A stretch of 64,000 nucleotides of DNA from positions 1,426,001 through 1,490,000 of the forward strand of contig NZ_CP116899.1 of assembly GCF_030997045.1 (NCBI RefSeq). The letters are read 5' to 3'. Position 1 is the first letter of the stretch. Each line of letters begins with the position of its first letter. Of the stretch, positions 25,631-34,634 are shown piece after piece. A program made the position numbers and the translations under genes. The notes beneath the pieces were generated by a model. That model had not been told where the DNA came from. It ran no database searches and saw nothing but the letters and a program-made list of their open reading frames with translations. The DNA is from Microbulbifer sp. TB1203 (lineage in GTDB: Bacteria; Pseudomonadota; Gammaproteobacteria; Pseudomonadales; Cellvibrionaceae).

Positions 25631-27033
25631 GATGCCCTCCTGCGAAAACCGACCACCGCCACCACTGTCCACAACAAAACCGCTACTGCCAGCAAAGCCA
25701 GCCGCTGCGGCGGCACGGACAGGGTCTGGCGCCGGTGCTCAAAGGGCGCGAACGCTTCCCAGTGGCTGCTGCTGAGCCGGGTTTGCCCGTCGGTCTCGTA
25801 ATCGAGCTTCCTGGTCTGGAGATCGTTGAGCCTGGTGATCAGGTCGAAACGGTAGGCCTCTGCCTGACGCTCGAAATCGTAGTAACTCTCCGCGTCATTG
25901 CCGGTGATCGTGAAAGAAAGCCGGGCCATCAGAGCATAGGGAGACGTCACGGAAAGCCAGTCGTACAACCTGTCCTGCCGCCGGTAGATGCCGGTAAGCC
26001 GCCGGTAGTGCTCGTCGAATACCACTGTGCCAATACGCTCGCCCTCCTGCATGACAACGCCACGCCAGTTGACGGGCAGGTCCTCTACCCGCTCGACCCC
26101 GTACCGGGCGAGGACACTTTCGCGAAAATCGTTGAAGTAGGGATCGTTGGGATCGTGGGAATCTCCGATGCGGGCAATTGCGTTCTCCACCTGGATATCA
26201 AAGACCGCTCGCGAGGGCGCCGGATAGACAGCTTCAGTCACCGTGGTCAGCGCACGGGGGATAACCACCACCCACAGCAACCACAAACCCAGGGCGAACA
26301 GCAGGCTGCGGGAACTGGAGCGGCAGTGGTAGGAAACCAGCAGGATGGCCGCGATCCATACCAGCCAATAGCCGAGATAGGCCAGCAGGCTGAGCGCCAG
26401 ACGCAGCCACACGTCGGTATCCGCCGCCGCCGGTGAGGCGAGCACGAAGGCGCCGGCCATCATCGCCAGGAACGCCAAATAGATAGCGCTGAGGAACAGG
26501 AAAACCAGTCCCTGGCCGACAAGGAACTGCACCGGCTTGACGCCCAGGCTGAGCAGCAGGTTGAAATTGCCGTTGCCGCGCTCATCGCTCACCGAGCCGT
26601 GAGCCAACGCGATCAGCACCAACGGCCAGAGTACCAGCACCAGGGTGGCCACCGACAGATAGCCCAATCCCAACTCGCGGGCGCTCACCGTAAACTGGCG
26701 TAAACCGCTGCTGTTCTGTCGGTGCGATTCCAGGAACAGCACATTGCCCACATAGGGATTGACGCCGGCGTCGAGAAAGCTCAGCGGCGAGTTGAAGCGA
26801 AACGCCAGGCTGCCGTAGTGGGTCACCCGGTGCGGGTGGCGGTCGGGCTGGGTCCGCCACAATTCGTCGTTCACCCCCTGCCAGTGGCTTTGGGTGGCGA
26901 AAAACGCCTTTTGCTGATGCCAGTGGACGCCGGCCACCGCCGCCACCAGCACCAGGCTGAGGGGCAGGAGAATTCGCAGGGTGCGGCTGCGCCACTGTCG
27001 CACCAGTTCGCGTTTAAAGATCGCTCTGATCAT
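25627..27033 (-). CDS. ABC-2 type permease (DUF3526-like)
   Basis: About 468 residues from ATG 27031-27033 (MIRAIFKRELVRQWRSRTLR); upstream in-frame sequence lacks family character. Layout: one N-terminal helix (ILLPLSLVLVAAVAGVHW), a large periplasmic loop, five helices between about residues 135 and 290, another periplasmic region and a C-terminal helix. It is a paralogue of the next gene, sharing the first-helix and split-domain plan, so the pair probably forms the heterodimeric membrane part of the transporter. Confidence 0.85.
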   Translation of the reverse strand: MIRAIFKRELVRQWRSRTLRILLPLSLVLVAAVAGVHWHQQKAFFATQSHWQGVNDELWRTQPDRHPHRVTHYGSLAFRFNSPLSFLDAGVNPYVGNVLFLESHRQNSSGLRQFTVSARELGLGYLSVATLVLVLWPLVLIALAHGSVSDERGNGNFNLLLSLGVKPVQFLVGQGLVFLFLSAIYLAFLAMMAGAFVLASPAAADTDVWLRLALSLLAYLGYWLVWIAAILLVSYHCRSSSRSLLFALGLWLLWVVVIPRALTTVTEAVYPAPSRAVFDIQVENAIARIGDSHDPNDPYFNDFRESVLARYGVERVEDLPVNWRGVVMQEGERIGTVVFDEHYRRLTGIYRRQDRLYDWLSVTSPYALMARLSFTITGNDAESYYDFERQAEAYRFDLITRLNDLQTRKLDYETDGQTRLSSSHWEAFAPFEHRRQTLSVPPQRLALLAVAVLLWTVVAVVGFRRRAS

Positions 27034-27170
27034 GACTAAAACTTCCGGATCACGGAGAGGTGCCGTTACGGCCGTCCAGCGTCGAATGAATGGTGTCGAG
27101 GCCTGTGAAGCCGAAAGCCATAGGCGTATTCGGCGCGGTGCAGAGGCGGGCAAGCGATTTCACCTGCATC

Positions 27171-27920
27171 TCAAACCCCCGCCAGGGCCGATTGGTCGCT
27201 GACCGGCTCCCGTTGCTCACCGAAGTAAATGCGTTCGACATCTTCCAGATGAATATCCGCCGTGGGGAATACCGCCTTCAATTCACCCCCGCGCATTACG
27301 CCGATACGGTCAGCCAACAGGTGCGCGCACTGCAGGTCGTGGGTCACCATCATCACCGCGCAACGATTGGCCCTCAACGCCTTCACCACGTCGATAAAAT
27401 CCCGGGTGGCAACCGGATCGAGGCCGGAGGTGGGCTCGTCCATCAAGACCAGTCGGGCGTTTTTCAGCAGCGCAAAGGCGATCACCACTTTCTGGCGCAT
27501 GCCTTTGGAAAACTGGCCCAGATGCTTGCGATGATCGGCGGCGCTCAGCCCCACCCTCACCAGTGCCTCGGTGATAGCCGCCCGGTCGAGATGAAGCGCC
27601 GAGACGGCCGCCAGGTACTCAATATTCTCGACCGCATCCAGGTCATCGTAGAGACTGACGTTTTCCGGGATATACATGATATGGCGGCGGCTGGATGAGG
27701 TCGGTTCCAGCAGGTTTTCATCACCCCCCTGTGCATCGCCCAGCAGGGCCTCGCCGCTCGTTGCGGGAAGCAGCCCCAGCAACATTTTTACCGTGGTGGT
27801 TTTGCCCGCACCGTTGGAGCCCAGCAGGCAAAAGACTTCTCCGGCAGCGATTGAAAAGGAAATCCCCTTCACGACGGGTTGTTCCCGGAAGGACTTGCAG
27901 AGATTACTGACTTTCAGCAT
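27171..27920 (-). CDS. ABC transporter ATP-binding protein
   Basis: About 249 residues from ATG 27918-27920. Walker A is LLGSNGAGKTTTVKML, the signature is QFSKGMRQKVVIAFAL, Walker B is RLVLMDEPTSGLDPVA, with the switch His in VTHDL. The sequence resembles CcmA/NosF-type ATPases. Together with the two permeases it forms an exporter-like ABC system. In many genomes such triplets neighbour a TonB receptor or a peptide gene; here none is adjacent, so the cargo is unknown. A near-perfect palindrome lies 71 bp upstream of its start. Confidence 0.93.
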   Translation of the reverse strand: MLKVSNLCKSFREQPVVKGISFSIAAGEVFCLLGSNGAGKTTTVKMLLGLLPATSGEALLGDAQGGDENLLEPTSSSRRHIMYIPENVSLYDDLDAVENIEYLAAVSALHLDRAAITEALVRVGLSAADHRKHLGQFSKGMRQKVVIAFALLKNARLVLMDEPTSGLDPVATRDFIDVVKALRANRCAVMMVTHDLQCAHLLADRIGVMRGGELKAVFPTADIHLEDVERIYFGEQREPVSDQSALAGV

Positions 27921-27990
27921 AAAGATCCCCTGTTGAGAGAATAACGGCAATAAGCGCGCACAGAAGACTCGCGGCCATCCGCTCGAGCCC

Positions 27991-28015
27991 AGATAAGATA
28001 CGTTGTATCATATCT
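27991..28015. promoter_or_regulatory. 25-bp operator-like palindrome upstream of the ABC operon
   Basis: AGATAAGATAC-GTT-GTATCATATCT pairs at 10 of 11 positions on each side of a 3-base spacer. It lies 71-95 bp before the ABC ATPase start, in the position of a promoter. No regulator gene is adjacent, so a trans-acting repressor is inferred. Confidence 0.65.
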
Positions 28016-28121
28016 AAAATAAAGCCCTTCGGGGAAGTCCGGCTCCCGAGTCGCGACCAGCGCAGTACATCCGCCGAGCCCTGGTTCTATGGGGAGCGCT
28101 GTGTCTATTCGGGGCAAGACT

Positions 28122-29369
28122 TCAGAAGCGGTCCACCGCCAAGGGGCGAATATCCACCTCCGGCGGCCGCCCTTCGACCAGATCGGCGATAATTTCCGCA
28201 GTGATAGCCGCCTGGGTCAGTCCGAGATGTTGGTGGCCGAAAGCGAAGTAAATATTTTTTCGGTTTGGCGCGCGGCCGATCACCGGCAGGGAGTCCGGCA
28301 GCGAGGGGCGGAAGCCCATCCAGCGCTGCGCATCGTCCCGCCGCAGTCCCGGTAGAATCGCCTCTGCGTGCCGATAGAGAATATCCGCGCGCCGGTAGTT
28401 GGGCGGGGCTTTCAGCCCGGCGAGTTCCACCGTTCCGGCCAGGCGCAACCCGTCCTCCATCGGTGTTATCACAAAGGAGCGCTCGAAAGAGACGACTGGT
28501 CGTTCGAGTTCTACGGAGGGCTGCGGCAACATCAGGTGATAGCCCCGCTCGGTATCCAGCGGCACCCGGCAACCCAACTGCGCGGCCAGGGATTTGGACC
28601 AGGCCCCGGCCGCGACAATGACCCGACGCGCATTCAGGGCGCCGTTGTCCAATTGCACCGCCACCTCGCCGTCGGCCTGTGGTGTCAGCCGCTGCACCTC
28701 GGCACGCTCGAAGGTGCCGCCACCGGCTCGGAAAACCCGCGCCAGCTCCCGCACCAGCCGCAGCGGGTTCACTGTGTGCGCGGTATTGGGAAAGTAGAGA
28801 CCGCCGACCAGGGACTCGCTGAGCGCCGGTTCCAGCTCACGCAGTGCGCCGGTGTCCAATTCCTCGATTTCTATACCGTAATCCCGCAACACTGCCACGG
28901 TGGCGCGGTGGGTCCTGCGGCCCTTTTCCGTCTGGTACAGGGTTAGCGCGCCGCGCTTGACCATTAAATCCTGCAAACCGGTGCGCGCCAGCAAGCGGTC
29001 GAAGCTGGCAATGGAACGGCGATTCAGCTCGCGAAGGGTGCGGGCGGAGGCGCGCGCATTGGCGGGCAGCGCGGCCCGCGCGAAGCGCAGTAGCCAAGGC
29101 AGCATGCTTGGCAAGTACGACCAGCGGATTACCAGCGGGCCCAGGGGGTCCATCAGCATTTTGGGAATCGACAGAATCGTCTGCGGGTTGGCCAGTGGCA
29201 GCACCGCGTCGGTGGCGAAATGGCCGGCATTGCCGGAGGAACAGCCGCTGCCCGGCTCCGCTCGGTCCACCAACAACACTCTGTCCCCCCGGCTCTGTAA
29301 CTGCTCGGCAATGGCAGTGCCGATTACGCCAGCGCCGACCACCAGGGTGTCGACTTCCACGCTGTTCAC
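28122..29369 (-). CDS. D-amino acid (D-hydroxyproline) dehydrogenase, DadA-like
   Basis: A 415-residue FAD-dependent oxidoreductase. The start is GTG 29367-29369, which overlaps the prolidase stop as GTGA. FAD motif VVGAGVIGTAIAEQL and the downstream DAO-family signature (GYHLMLPQPSVEL, GFRPSLPDSLPVIG, FGHQHLGLTQA) mark the DadA group. In 4-hydroxyproline catabolism the L-form is epimerised to cis-4-hydroxy-D-proline, which this type of enzyme oxidises to pyrroline-4-hydroxy-2-carboxylate. The genes for the step before (31785) and after (30827) lie alongside, so this is the most likely role. Confidence 0.87.
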   Translation of the reverse strand: MNSVEVDTLVVGAGVIGTAIAEQLQSRGDRVLLVDRAEPGSGCSSGNAGHFATDAVLPLANPQTILSIPKMLMDPLGPLVIRWSYLPSMLPWLLRFARAALPANARASARTLRELNRRSIASFDRLLARTGLQDLMVKRGALTLYQTEKGRRTHRATVAVLRDYGIEIEELDTGALRELEPALSESLVGGLYFPNTAHTVNPLRLVRELARVFRAGGGTFERAEVQRLTPQADGEVAVQLDNGALNARRVIVAAGAWSKSLAAQLGCRVPLDTERGYHLMLPQPSVELERPVVSFERSFVITPMEDGLRLAGTVELAGLKAPPNYRRADILYRHAEAILPGLRRDDAQRWMGFRPSLPDSLPVIGRAPNRKNIYFAFGHQHLGLTQAAITAEIIADLVEGRPPEVDIRPLAVDRF

Positions 29370-30706
29370 GCCTTTCCCCCGTCGGTTGCGCGAAAGGCGT
29401 CGCGGCTCTGGTTTTCTACTCCATCCGCATGGACCACCACGCAATCTTCCACGCGTACGCCGCCGTAGCGGCGAAATTCATCCACTTTTCTCCAGTTTAC
29501 CCGGCTGGCATCCGGGCCCTGCGCCAGCTCCTCCAGCAGCATATCGCTGAAATAAATTCCCGGTTCAATGGTAAACGCCTGGCGCTCCTCCACCTTGCGC
29601 ACCAGACGCAGGAAAGGCGCCTTGGGATCGCGGGGATATTCCTCGCCGCCGGGACTTTTCAGGTAACCGCCCACATCGTGCACCTGCAGGCCGATAAAGT
29701 GCCCCAGGCCGCAGGGAAAGAAGGAGCGGCTGATGCCCTGCGCCACAATATCCTCCGGTTCAAGGTGTACAAATTCAAAACGGGACAGCAGCTGCGCCAG
29801 GTGCAGGTGCGCCCGCCAGTGTAACTCTGCAAAGTCCACGCCGACGCGCACCTCATCCACCAGCGCCCGCTGCACCGCGTCCACAGCGTCCACCAGTTCG
29901 GCGTACTCATCGTCGCGGTAGGCGTAGCTGCGAGTGATATCGCTGGCGTAACCCCGGTATCCTGCACCGGCATCGATCACCAGCGAATGAATATCTTCGG
30001 ACCGTAACAGCTCACGCTCGGCACCGTGGTAGTGCAGTATTGAGCCGTGTTGATTGACCGCCACGATATTGGCATAGGGCAACTCGCACTCCAGCACCTC
30101 GGCGCCGCCCAGGTAGGCGTGGTGGATATCCAGCTCGGTACCGCCGTCGAAAAATACCTCCCGCGCGGCAGTGTGTCCACGCGCAGCCATGCGGTTGGCC
30201 CGGCGCAGGCACTCGATCTCGTAATCGGTTTTATAGGCACGCCGGTAGTGCAGCTCGGCGATCAGTTGTGGCGGATTGATCTGTTCGGCGCGGAATCCGC
30301 CCAGCAGTTGCGGGTCCTCGCCGATATAGGCGCAGCGCTCCAGATCCGCCGGCAGGGCTGCGGAGATCTCTTCCGGCGAGGTGGCCAACACGATATCGAA
30401 GTGCTCCACCCAGTAGCCCTCCGGGTCCGCCGGCGGCTTGTGCCAGTAGTCCCGCGGCTGGAAATAGATCAGCTGCGGCCTGTCCCCGGCCGAAACCACC
30501 AGCACCGAATAGGGATGCTCCAATAGCGGCAGCCAGTGCTTGAAATGCGGATTGGTGCGGAAGGGGTAGCTGTTGTCGTCCAGAAACGGCACCTTGGGGG
30601 TGCCGGCATGGATCAGCAGGCAATCGTAACCGATGTTCTCCAGGGCCCTGGCGCTACGGGCATTCAGTTCGGCAATATGTTCGCGATAAAGCAGGTCCAG
30701 ATTCAT
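29366..30706 (-). CDS. pepQ: Xaa-Pro dipeptidase (prolidase)
   Basis: A 447-residue M24 metallopeptidase from ATG 30704-30706, preceded by GGAGG. Metal ligands are seen in VIDAGAGYRGYASDITRSYA (two Asp), LGHFIGLQVHD (His), FTIEPGIYF (Glu) and GVRVEDCVV (Glu). Length and C-terminal pattern match bacterial prolidase PepQ, which cleaves Xaa-Pro dipeptides. It precedes and is coupled to the DadA-like gene and is divergent from the deaminase and epimerase, so the cluster would feed proline and hydroxyproline from collagen-like peptides into catabolism. Confidence 0.94.
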   Translation of the reverse strand: MNLDLLYREHIAELNARSARALENIGYDCLLIHAGTPKVPFLDDNSYPFRTNPHFKHWLPLLEHPYSVLVVSAGDRPQLIYFQPRDYWHKPPADPEGYWVEHFDIVLATSPEEISAALPADLERCAYIGEDPQLLGGFRAEQINPPQLIAELHYRRAYKTDYEIECLRRANRMAARGHTAAREVFFDGGTELDIHHAYLGGAEVLECELPYANIVAVNQHGSILHYHGAERELLRSEDIHSLVIDAGAGYRGYASDITRSYAYRDDEYAELVDAVDAVQRALVDEVRVGVDFAELHWRAHLHLAQLLSRFEFVHLEPEDIVAQGISRSFFPCGLGHFIGLQVHDVGGYLKSPGGEEYPRDPKAPFLRLVRKVEERQAFTIEPGIYFSDMLLEELAQGPDASRVNWRKVDEFRRYGGVRVEDCVVVHADGVENQSRDAFRATDGGKA

Positions 30707-30744
30707 TTTTCCTCCGGCAAAACGGCCAGGCGGCGTTATTGTTG

Positions 30745-30783
30745 TTGACAGTGTTTGCAAACCTTATTTATTGTACACAATAA
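30745..30783 (+). promoter_or_regulatory. divergent promoter and GntR-type operator of the hydroxyproline cluster
   Basis: A consensus -35 TTGACA (30745-30750) is followed about 17 bases later by TTATTGT-AC-ACAATAA (30768-30783), an inverted repeat with a 2-base spacer that covers the expected -10. Its position between the divergent prolidase and deaminase genes, with a GntR regulator downstream, makes it the likely operator of that regulator. Confidence 0.65.
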
Positions 30784-30826
30784 CAATTCAGACTAAAGCG
30801 GTTTCTTGATCCAACGAGGAAGTATT

Positions 30827-31726
30827 ATGCAAACCAACTGGAGCGGTGTTTTCCCCGCAGCCACCACCCAATTCAACGCCGACGAGAGCCTGAACATCCC
30901 CGCCACCATGGAACACCTGGAAGTGATGCTCAACGCCGGCATCAACGGCCTGGTGATGCTGGGCACGGTGGGAGAGAACTGCTCACTGAGCGTCGAAGAA
31001 AAACTGGAAGTGTTGAGCGCGACCGTGAAACAGGTGGCCGGGCGGGTACCGGTACTCACCGGTGTGGCCGAGTACACCACCACCGGCGCCTGTGCCTTTG
31101 CCCGCTCCGCCCGGGACGCCGGCGTCGACGGCCTGATGGTACTGCCGCCCATGTCCTATAAAGCCGACAGCGCTGAAGTAACGGCACATATCCGCGCGGT
31201 GGCTGAAGCCACCGACCTGCCGGTGATGATCTACAACAACCCCGCCTGTTACGGCGTGGACATTTCCGCGGAAACCGTGGCCGAACTGGCCGGGGTGCCC
31301 AATATCGTCGCGGTGAAGGAATCCTCCGATGATCCCCGCCGCCTCACCGATATCGCCAACCTGGTGGACGACGACTTCATCCTTTTCTGCGGCGTGGACG
31401 ACCTGGCCCTGGAGAGTGTCGCCCTGGGCGCCCACGGCTGGATCTCCGGCCTGGTGAACGCCTTCCCCGGAGAGAACCGCCTGCTCTGGGACCTGGCCAC
31501 CAGCGGCAATTACGAGGAGGCGCGCAAGGTCTACCGCTGGTACACCCCCCTGCTCCACCTGGATACCAAGCCCAAGCTGGTCCAGTACATCAAACTGGCG
31601 GTACAGGAGTGCGGCTACGGCAGTGAACTGTGTCGCAACCCGCGCCTGCCGGTGAGCGGGGAAGAGCGCGAGGAAGTGTTGGGAATGATTCGCAAGGCCA
31701 TCGCCACGCGTCCGGAGATCAATTAA
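30827..31726 (+). CDS. DapA-family aldolase, probable pyrroline-4-hydroxy-2-carboxylate deaminase
   Basis: A 299-residue TIM-barrel enzyme; ATG 30827 has GAGGAAG just upstream. Class I aldolase features of the DHDPS family are present: Schiff-base Lys164 in IVAVKESSDD and Tyr136 in MIYNNPACYG, and GTVGENCSL near the N terminus. Members of this family beside hydroxyproline epimerases (HypD/LhpC) deaminate and dehydrate pyrroline-4-hydroxy-2-carboxylate to alpha-ketoglutarate semialdehyde, and that role fits here. A true lysine-pathway DapA is less likely because of the neighbours. Confidence 0.85.
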   Translation: MQTNWSGVFPAATTQFNADESLNIPATMEHLEVMLNAGINGLVMLGTVGENCSLSVEEKLEVLSATVKQVAGRVPVLTGVAEYTTTGACAFARSARDAGVDGLMVLPPMSYKADSAEVTAHIRAVAEATDLPVMIYNNPACYGVDISAETVAELAGVPNIVAVKESSDDPRRLTDIANLVDDDFILFCGVDDLALESVALGAHGWISGLVNAFPGENRLLWDLATSGNYEEARKVYRWYTPLLHLDTKPKLVQYIKLAVQECGYGSELCRNPRLPVSGEEREEVLGMIRKAIATRPEIN

Positions 31727-31784
31727 GCAGCAGAGTTAAGCAGCAGAGTGCGGCAGTAAAAAATATCAGTTGGAGAAATTCACC

Positions 31785-32726
31785 GTGCACAGTATCGAGG
31801 TTATCGACTCCCACACCGGCGGCGAACCCACGCGGGTAATCGTCTCCGGCGGCCCGGACCTGGGCAGCGGTTCCATGATGGAAAGGCTGGAACGCTTTCG
31901 CGACCGATACGACCACCTGCGCGCCGCCGTGGCGCGCGAGCCCCGGGGCTCCGATGTCTGGGTCGGCGCCCTGCTCTGTGAACCGGTGGACAGGGACTGC
32001 GCGGCCGGGGTGATCTTCTTCAACAACGTCGGCTACCTGGGCATGTGCGGCCACGGTACCATTGGGCTGGCGGTGACCCTGGCGCGCCGCGGCTTGATCG
32101 GTCCCGGCGAACACCGCCTGGAAACCCCGGTGGGCCGGGTTTCCTTCACCCTGCACAACAACAACCGGGTGAGCGTCGACAATGTGCCCAGCTACCGCTA
32201 CCGCAAAGCGGTGCCGGTGGAGGTGGACGGCATCGGCGAAGTTCGCGGGGATATCGCCTGGGGCGGCAACTGGTTTTTCCTGGTCTCCGAACACGGCCAG
32301 GTTTTGCAGGCGGACAATACCGATCGGCTGACCGACTACTGCTGGCGCATTCGCCAGGCGCTGGAGCGGAGCGGAATCCGCGGCGGGAACGGCGGCGAGA
32401 TCGATCATATCGAACTCTTCGGGCCGCCGTCGGATACCGCGCTGGCGGACAGCCGCAACTTCGTGCTCTGCCCCGGCAAGGCCTACGACCGCTCTCCCTG
32501 TGGCACCGGTACTAGCGCAAAACTCGCCTGCCTCCATGCCGACGGCTTGCTAAAAGAGGGCGAAGTGTGGCGCCAGGAGAGCATTATCGGCAGCGTTTTC
32601 GAGGGGCGGGTGCGCCCGCAAAGTGGACAGCTGATTCCGACAATCACCGGCAGCGCCTATATCAGCGCCGAGGCCAGATTGGTGCTGGAGCCGGAGGATC
32701 CGTTTGTGCACGGCATCCCCGGATAA
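31785..32726 (+). CDS. 4-hydroxyproline 2-epimerase
   Basis: A 313-residue proline-racemase-family enzyme. I choose GTG 31785, which has GGAGA at 31772-31776 as RBS; the frame is also open from TTG 31770. Two catalytic cysteines are visible, Cys88 in GMCGHGTIG and Cys239 in SPCGTGTSAK. The pair Cys/Cys with GHGT and CGTGT motifs is typical of 4-hydroxyproline epimerases and distinguishes them from the Cys/Thr dehydratases. Together with the deaminase and D-hydroxyproline dehydrogenase it completes three of the four steps to alpha-ketoglutarate. Confidence 0.92.
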   Translation: MHSIEVIDSHTGGEPTRVIVSGGPDLGSGSMMERLERFRDRYDHLRAAVAREPRGSDVWVGALLCEPVDRDCAAGVIFFNNVGYLGMCGHGTIGLAVTLARRGLIGPGEHRLETPVGRVSFTLHNNNRVSVDNVPSYRYRKAVPVEVDGIGEVRGDIAWGGNWFFLVSEHGQVLQADNTDRLTDYCWRIRQALERSGIRGGNGGEIDHIELFGPPSDTALADSRNFVLCPGKAYDRSPCGTGTSAKLACLHADGLLKEGEVWRQESIIGSVFEGRVRPQSGQLIPTITGSAYISAEARLVLEPEDPFVHGIPG

Positions 32727-32808
32727 GACGGACGAGCGCAGAGCCTGCGGGGAAGTATTTAGGCGTGCCACCGCAAAAGCCCGGTAGCGGGTCACCCCTT
32801 CCGAATGG

Positions 32809-33684
32809 TCAGGAAGCCATTTTTCTGCTGTTCAGGTAATCGATCATTCGCGAAACAGCGCCGCGCTGCTCGCGGATATGGTGGGACAGCGCCTCGCGTG
32901 CACCCTTCCAGTCCCGCTCCAGCAGGCACTCGATAATCTCGCAGTGCTCCCGGGCCATTTCCCGCTTCACTTCTTCATCGATTACCGCATAGTTGAACAG
33001 GGCGTTGTAAAAAGGACTGTAGCGGGCAAAAAATTCGCGGATATAGCGGTTGCCACAACGGTCTATCCAGCAGTCGTGCAGGTCGAAATCCAGTAGCGAA
33101 CGATCTTTGCCCTGCCCCGGCCGGTTGGCCTTGAGCAGTTGGCGCAGTTCGTCTTCATCGAACTTGTCCCGGGCCAGGTCCAATGCCCTCAGTTCGAGCA
33201 TTTCGCGGATATCCAGGTAGTCGTGCATGTCCTGCTCACTGAAGGCGCGCACCCGCCAGCCGCAGCGGGGCACGTGCTCGATCAGCCCTGCACCGGCCAG
33301 GCGGGAGAAAACCTGCCGTACCACCGTGCGCCCGGCCCCGTACTTTTCCGCTGTGGCCTGCTCGCGCAGGTATTCGGTGTCCTGCTGGAGACTGCGCGCA
33401 ATCACATCCTGGCGGATCTGCTCGTCCAGTTTCTGATCCGGCGACTCGGGCTGCGGCGCCTCCACCACCTGCCCTTTCAGCGCGTCCGGCACCAACTCCA
33501 GCCGTCCATTCTCCTTGCGCCGGATCACCCCCTCCTCTATCAGTTCATCGACAGCGTGGCGCACCGGGGTCAGGCTGACACCGTAGTGGCTGGACATAGC
33601 CCCCAGGGTAAGTTTGAAAGGCAGCCGTCCCCGCGCGTGCAGCGCCGCTTTGACATCGGTCTTGATAAATTCGGTAATGGTCAT
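32809..33684 (-). CDS. GntR-family regulator with two winged helices and FCD domain
   Basis: A 291-residue protein. A first winged-helix spans about residues 5-66 (LTLGAMSSHYGVSLTPVRHA, VDELIEEGVIRRKENG). A second, at about 88-146, has the same pattern (LREQATAEKYGAGRTVVRQV, SRLAGAGLIEHVPRCGW). The C-terminal FCD ligand domain (about 150-285) has the metal-site style residues (FDLHDCWIDRCGN, YNALFNYAV). Two DNA-binding domains in one chain are unusual for this family. Convergent with the epimerase; likely regulator of the hydroxyproline cluster through the palindrome at 30768. Confidence 0.85.
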   Translation of the reverse strand: MTITEFIKTDVKAALHARGRLPFKLTLGAMSSHYGVSLTPVRHAVDELIEEGVIRRKENGRLELVPDALKGQVVEAPQPESPDQKLDEQIRQDVIARSLQQDTEYLREQATAEKYGAGRTVVRQVFSRLAGAGLIEHVPRCGWRVRAFSEQDMHDYLDIREMLELRALDLARDKFDEDELRQLLKANRPGQGKDRSLLDFDLHDCWIDRCGNRYIREFFARYSPFYNALFNYAVIDEEVKREMAREHCEIIECLLERDWKGAREALSHHIREQRGAVSRMIDYLNSRKMAS

Positions 33685-33782
33685 TGCGCCAACTGTTGTT
33701 ATTATCCCGCCGATGGAATGGCTCGTGGCCTACTCCACACTATCGGAACCCACTCGTTAATAGATGACAGGCAGTATCGCCC

Positions 33783-34634
33783 ATGTTGGAAAAGCTGAGC
33801 AAGCTACTCGACGTCGAACAACTGGACAACAATCTGTTTCGCAGCCGCCAGCACGTGGAAAATTACCGCAAGGTGCTGTTTGGCGGTCAGGTACTGGGAC
33901 AGGCTTTGACGGCTGCAACCCGCACCGTGCAGGACCGCCTGCCCCACTCTCTGCACGCCTACTTCCTGCGCCCGGGCAGCAGCGAAATGCCCGTGATCTA
34001 CGATGTGGACCCGATCCGCGACGGCGGCAGCTTTACCACCCGGCGGGTGGTGGCACGGCAGAAAGGCCGGGCGATTTTCAACATGTCCGCCTCCTTCCAG
34101 ATCCGCGAACCCGGTTTCGACCACCAGAGTGATATGCCCACCATCGGCATCCCCGAACCGGAAACCCTGAAGAACACCCAGCAACTGGCGGAAGAAGCCG
34201 GCCTGGCCACACCGCAGAATGACCAGCGCCGCTATATGATCGACTTCCGACCGGTGGACCCCCATAGCTATTTCGGCGCGGAAGTACGCGAGGCGCGCTG
34301 CATGTTCTGGCTGCGCGCCCAGGGGGAGATGTCCGACAACCCGGTGGAGCACCGCTGCGCCCTCTGCTATGCCTCGGATATGGCGCTGCTTGGCACCAGC
34401 CTGCAGCCCCACCCCATCTCTCTGTTCGACCGGCACCTGATGCCCGCGAGCCTGGACCACGCCATGTGGTTTCACCGCGACTTCCGCGCCGACGACTGGC
34501 TGCTGTATGTGACCGACAGCCCCTCCGCCAGCGGTGCGCGAGGCTTCTGCCGCGGACAGATCTTCACTCGCAACGGTGTCCTGGTGGCCTCCACAGCCCA
34601 GGAGGGCCTGATTCGGCAGATCGACAAACATTAG
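33783..34634 (+). CDS. tesB: acyl-CoA thioesterase II
   Basis: A 283-residue double-hotdog thioesterase that hydrolyses medium and long acyl-CoAs. TesB hallmarks are FGGQVLGQALTAATRTV with the N-terminal domain and, in the second, MPASLDHAMWFHRDFRADDWLLY with Asp and the SPSASGARGFCRGQIF tail, ending in GLIRQ. Its TAG stop codon coincides with the first bases of the MITE-like element at 34632, so the final residues (DKH) may have been shaped by the insertion. No operon partner. Confidence 0.95.
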   Translation: MLEKLSKLLDVEQLDNNLFRSRQHVENYRKVLFGGQVLGQALTAATRTVQDRLPHSLHAYFLRPGSSEMPVIYDVDPIRDGGSFTTRRVVARQKGRAIFNMSASFQIREPGFDHQSDMPTIGIPEPETLKNTQQLAEEAGLATPQNDQRRYMIDFRPVDPHSYFGAEVREARCMFWLRAQGEMSDNPVEHRCALCYASDMALLGTSLQPHPISLFDRHLMPASLDHAMWFHRDFRADDWLLYVTDSPSASGARGFCRGQIFTRNGVLVASTAQEGLIRQIDKH

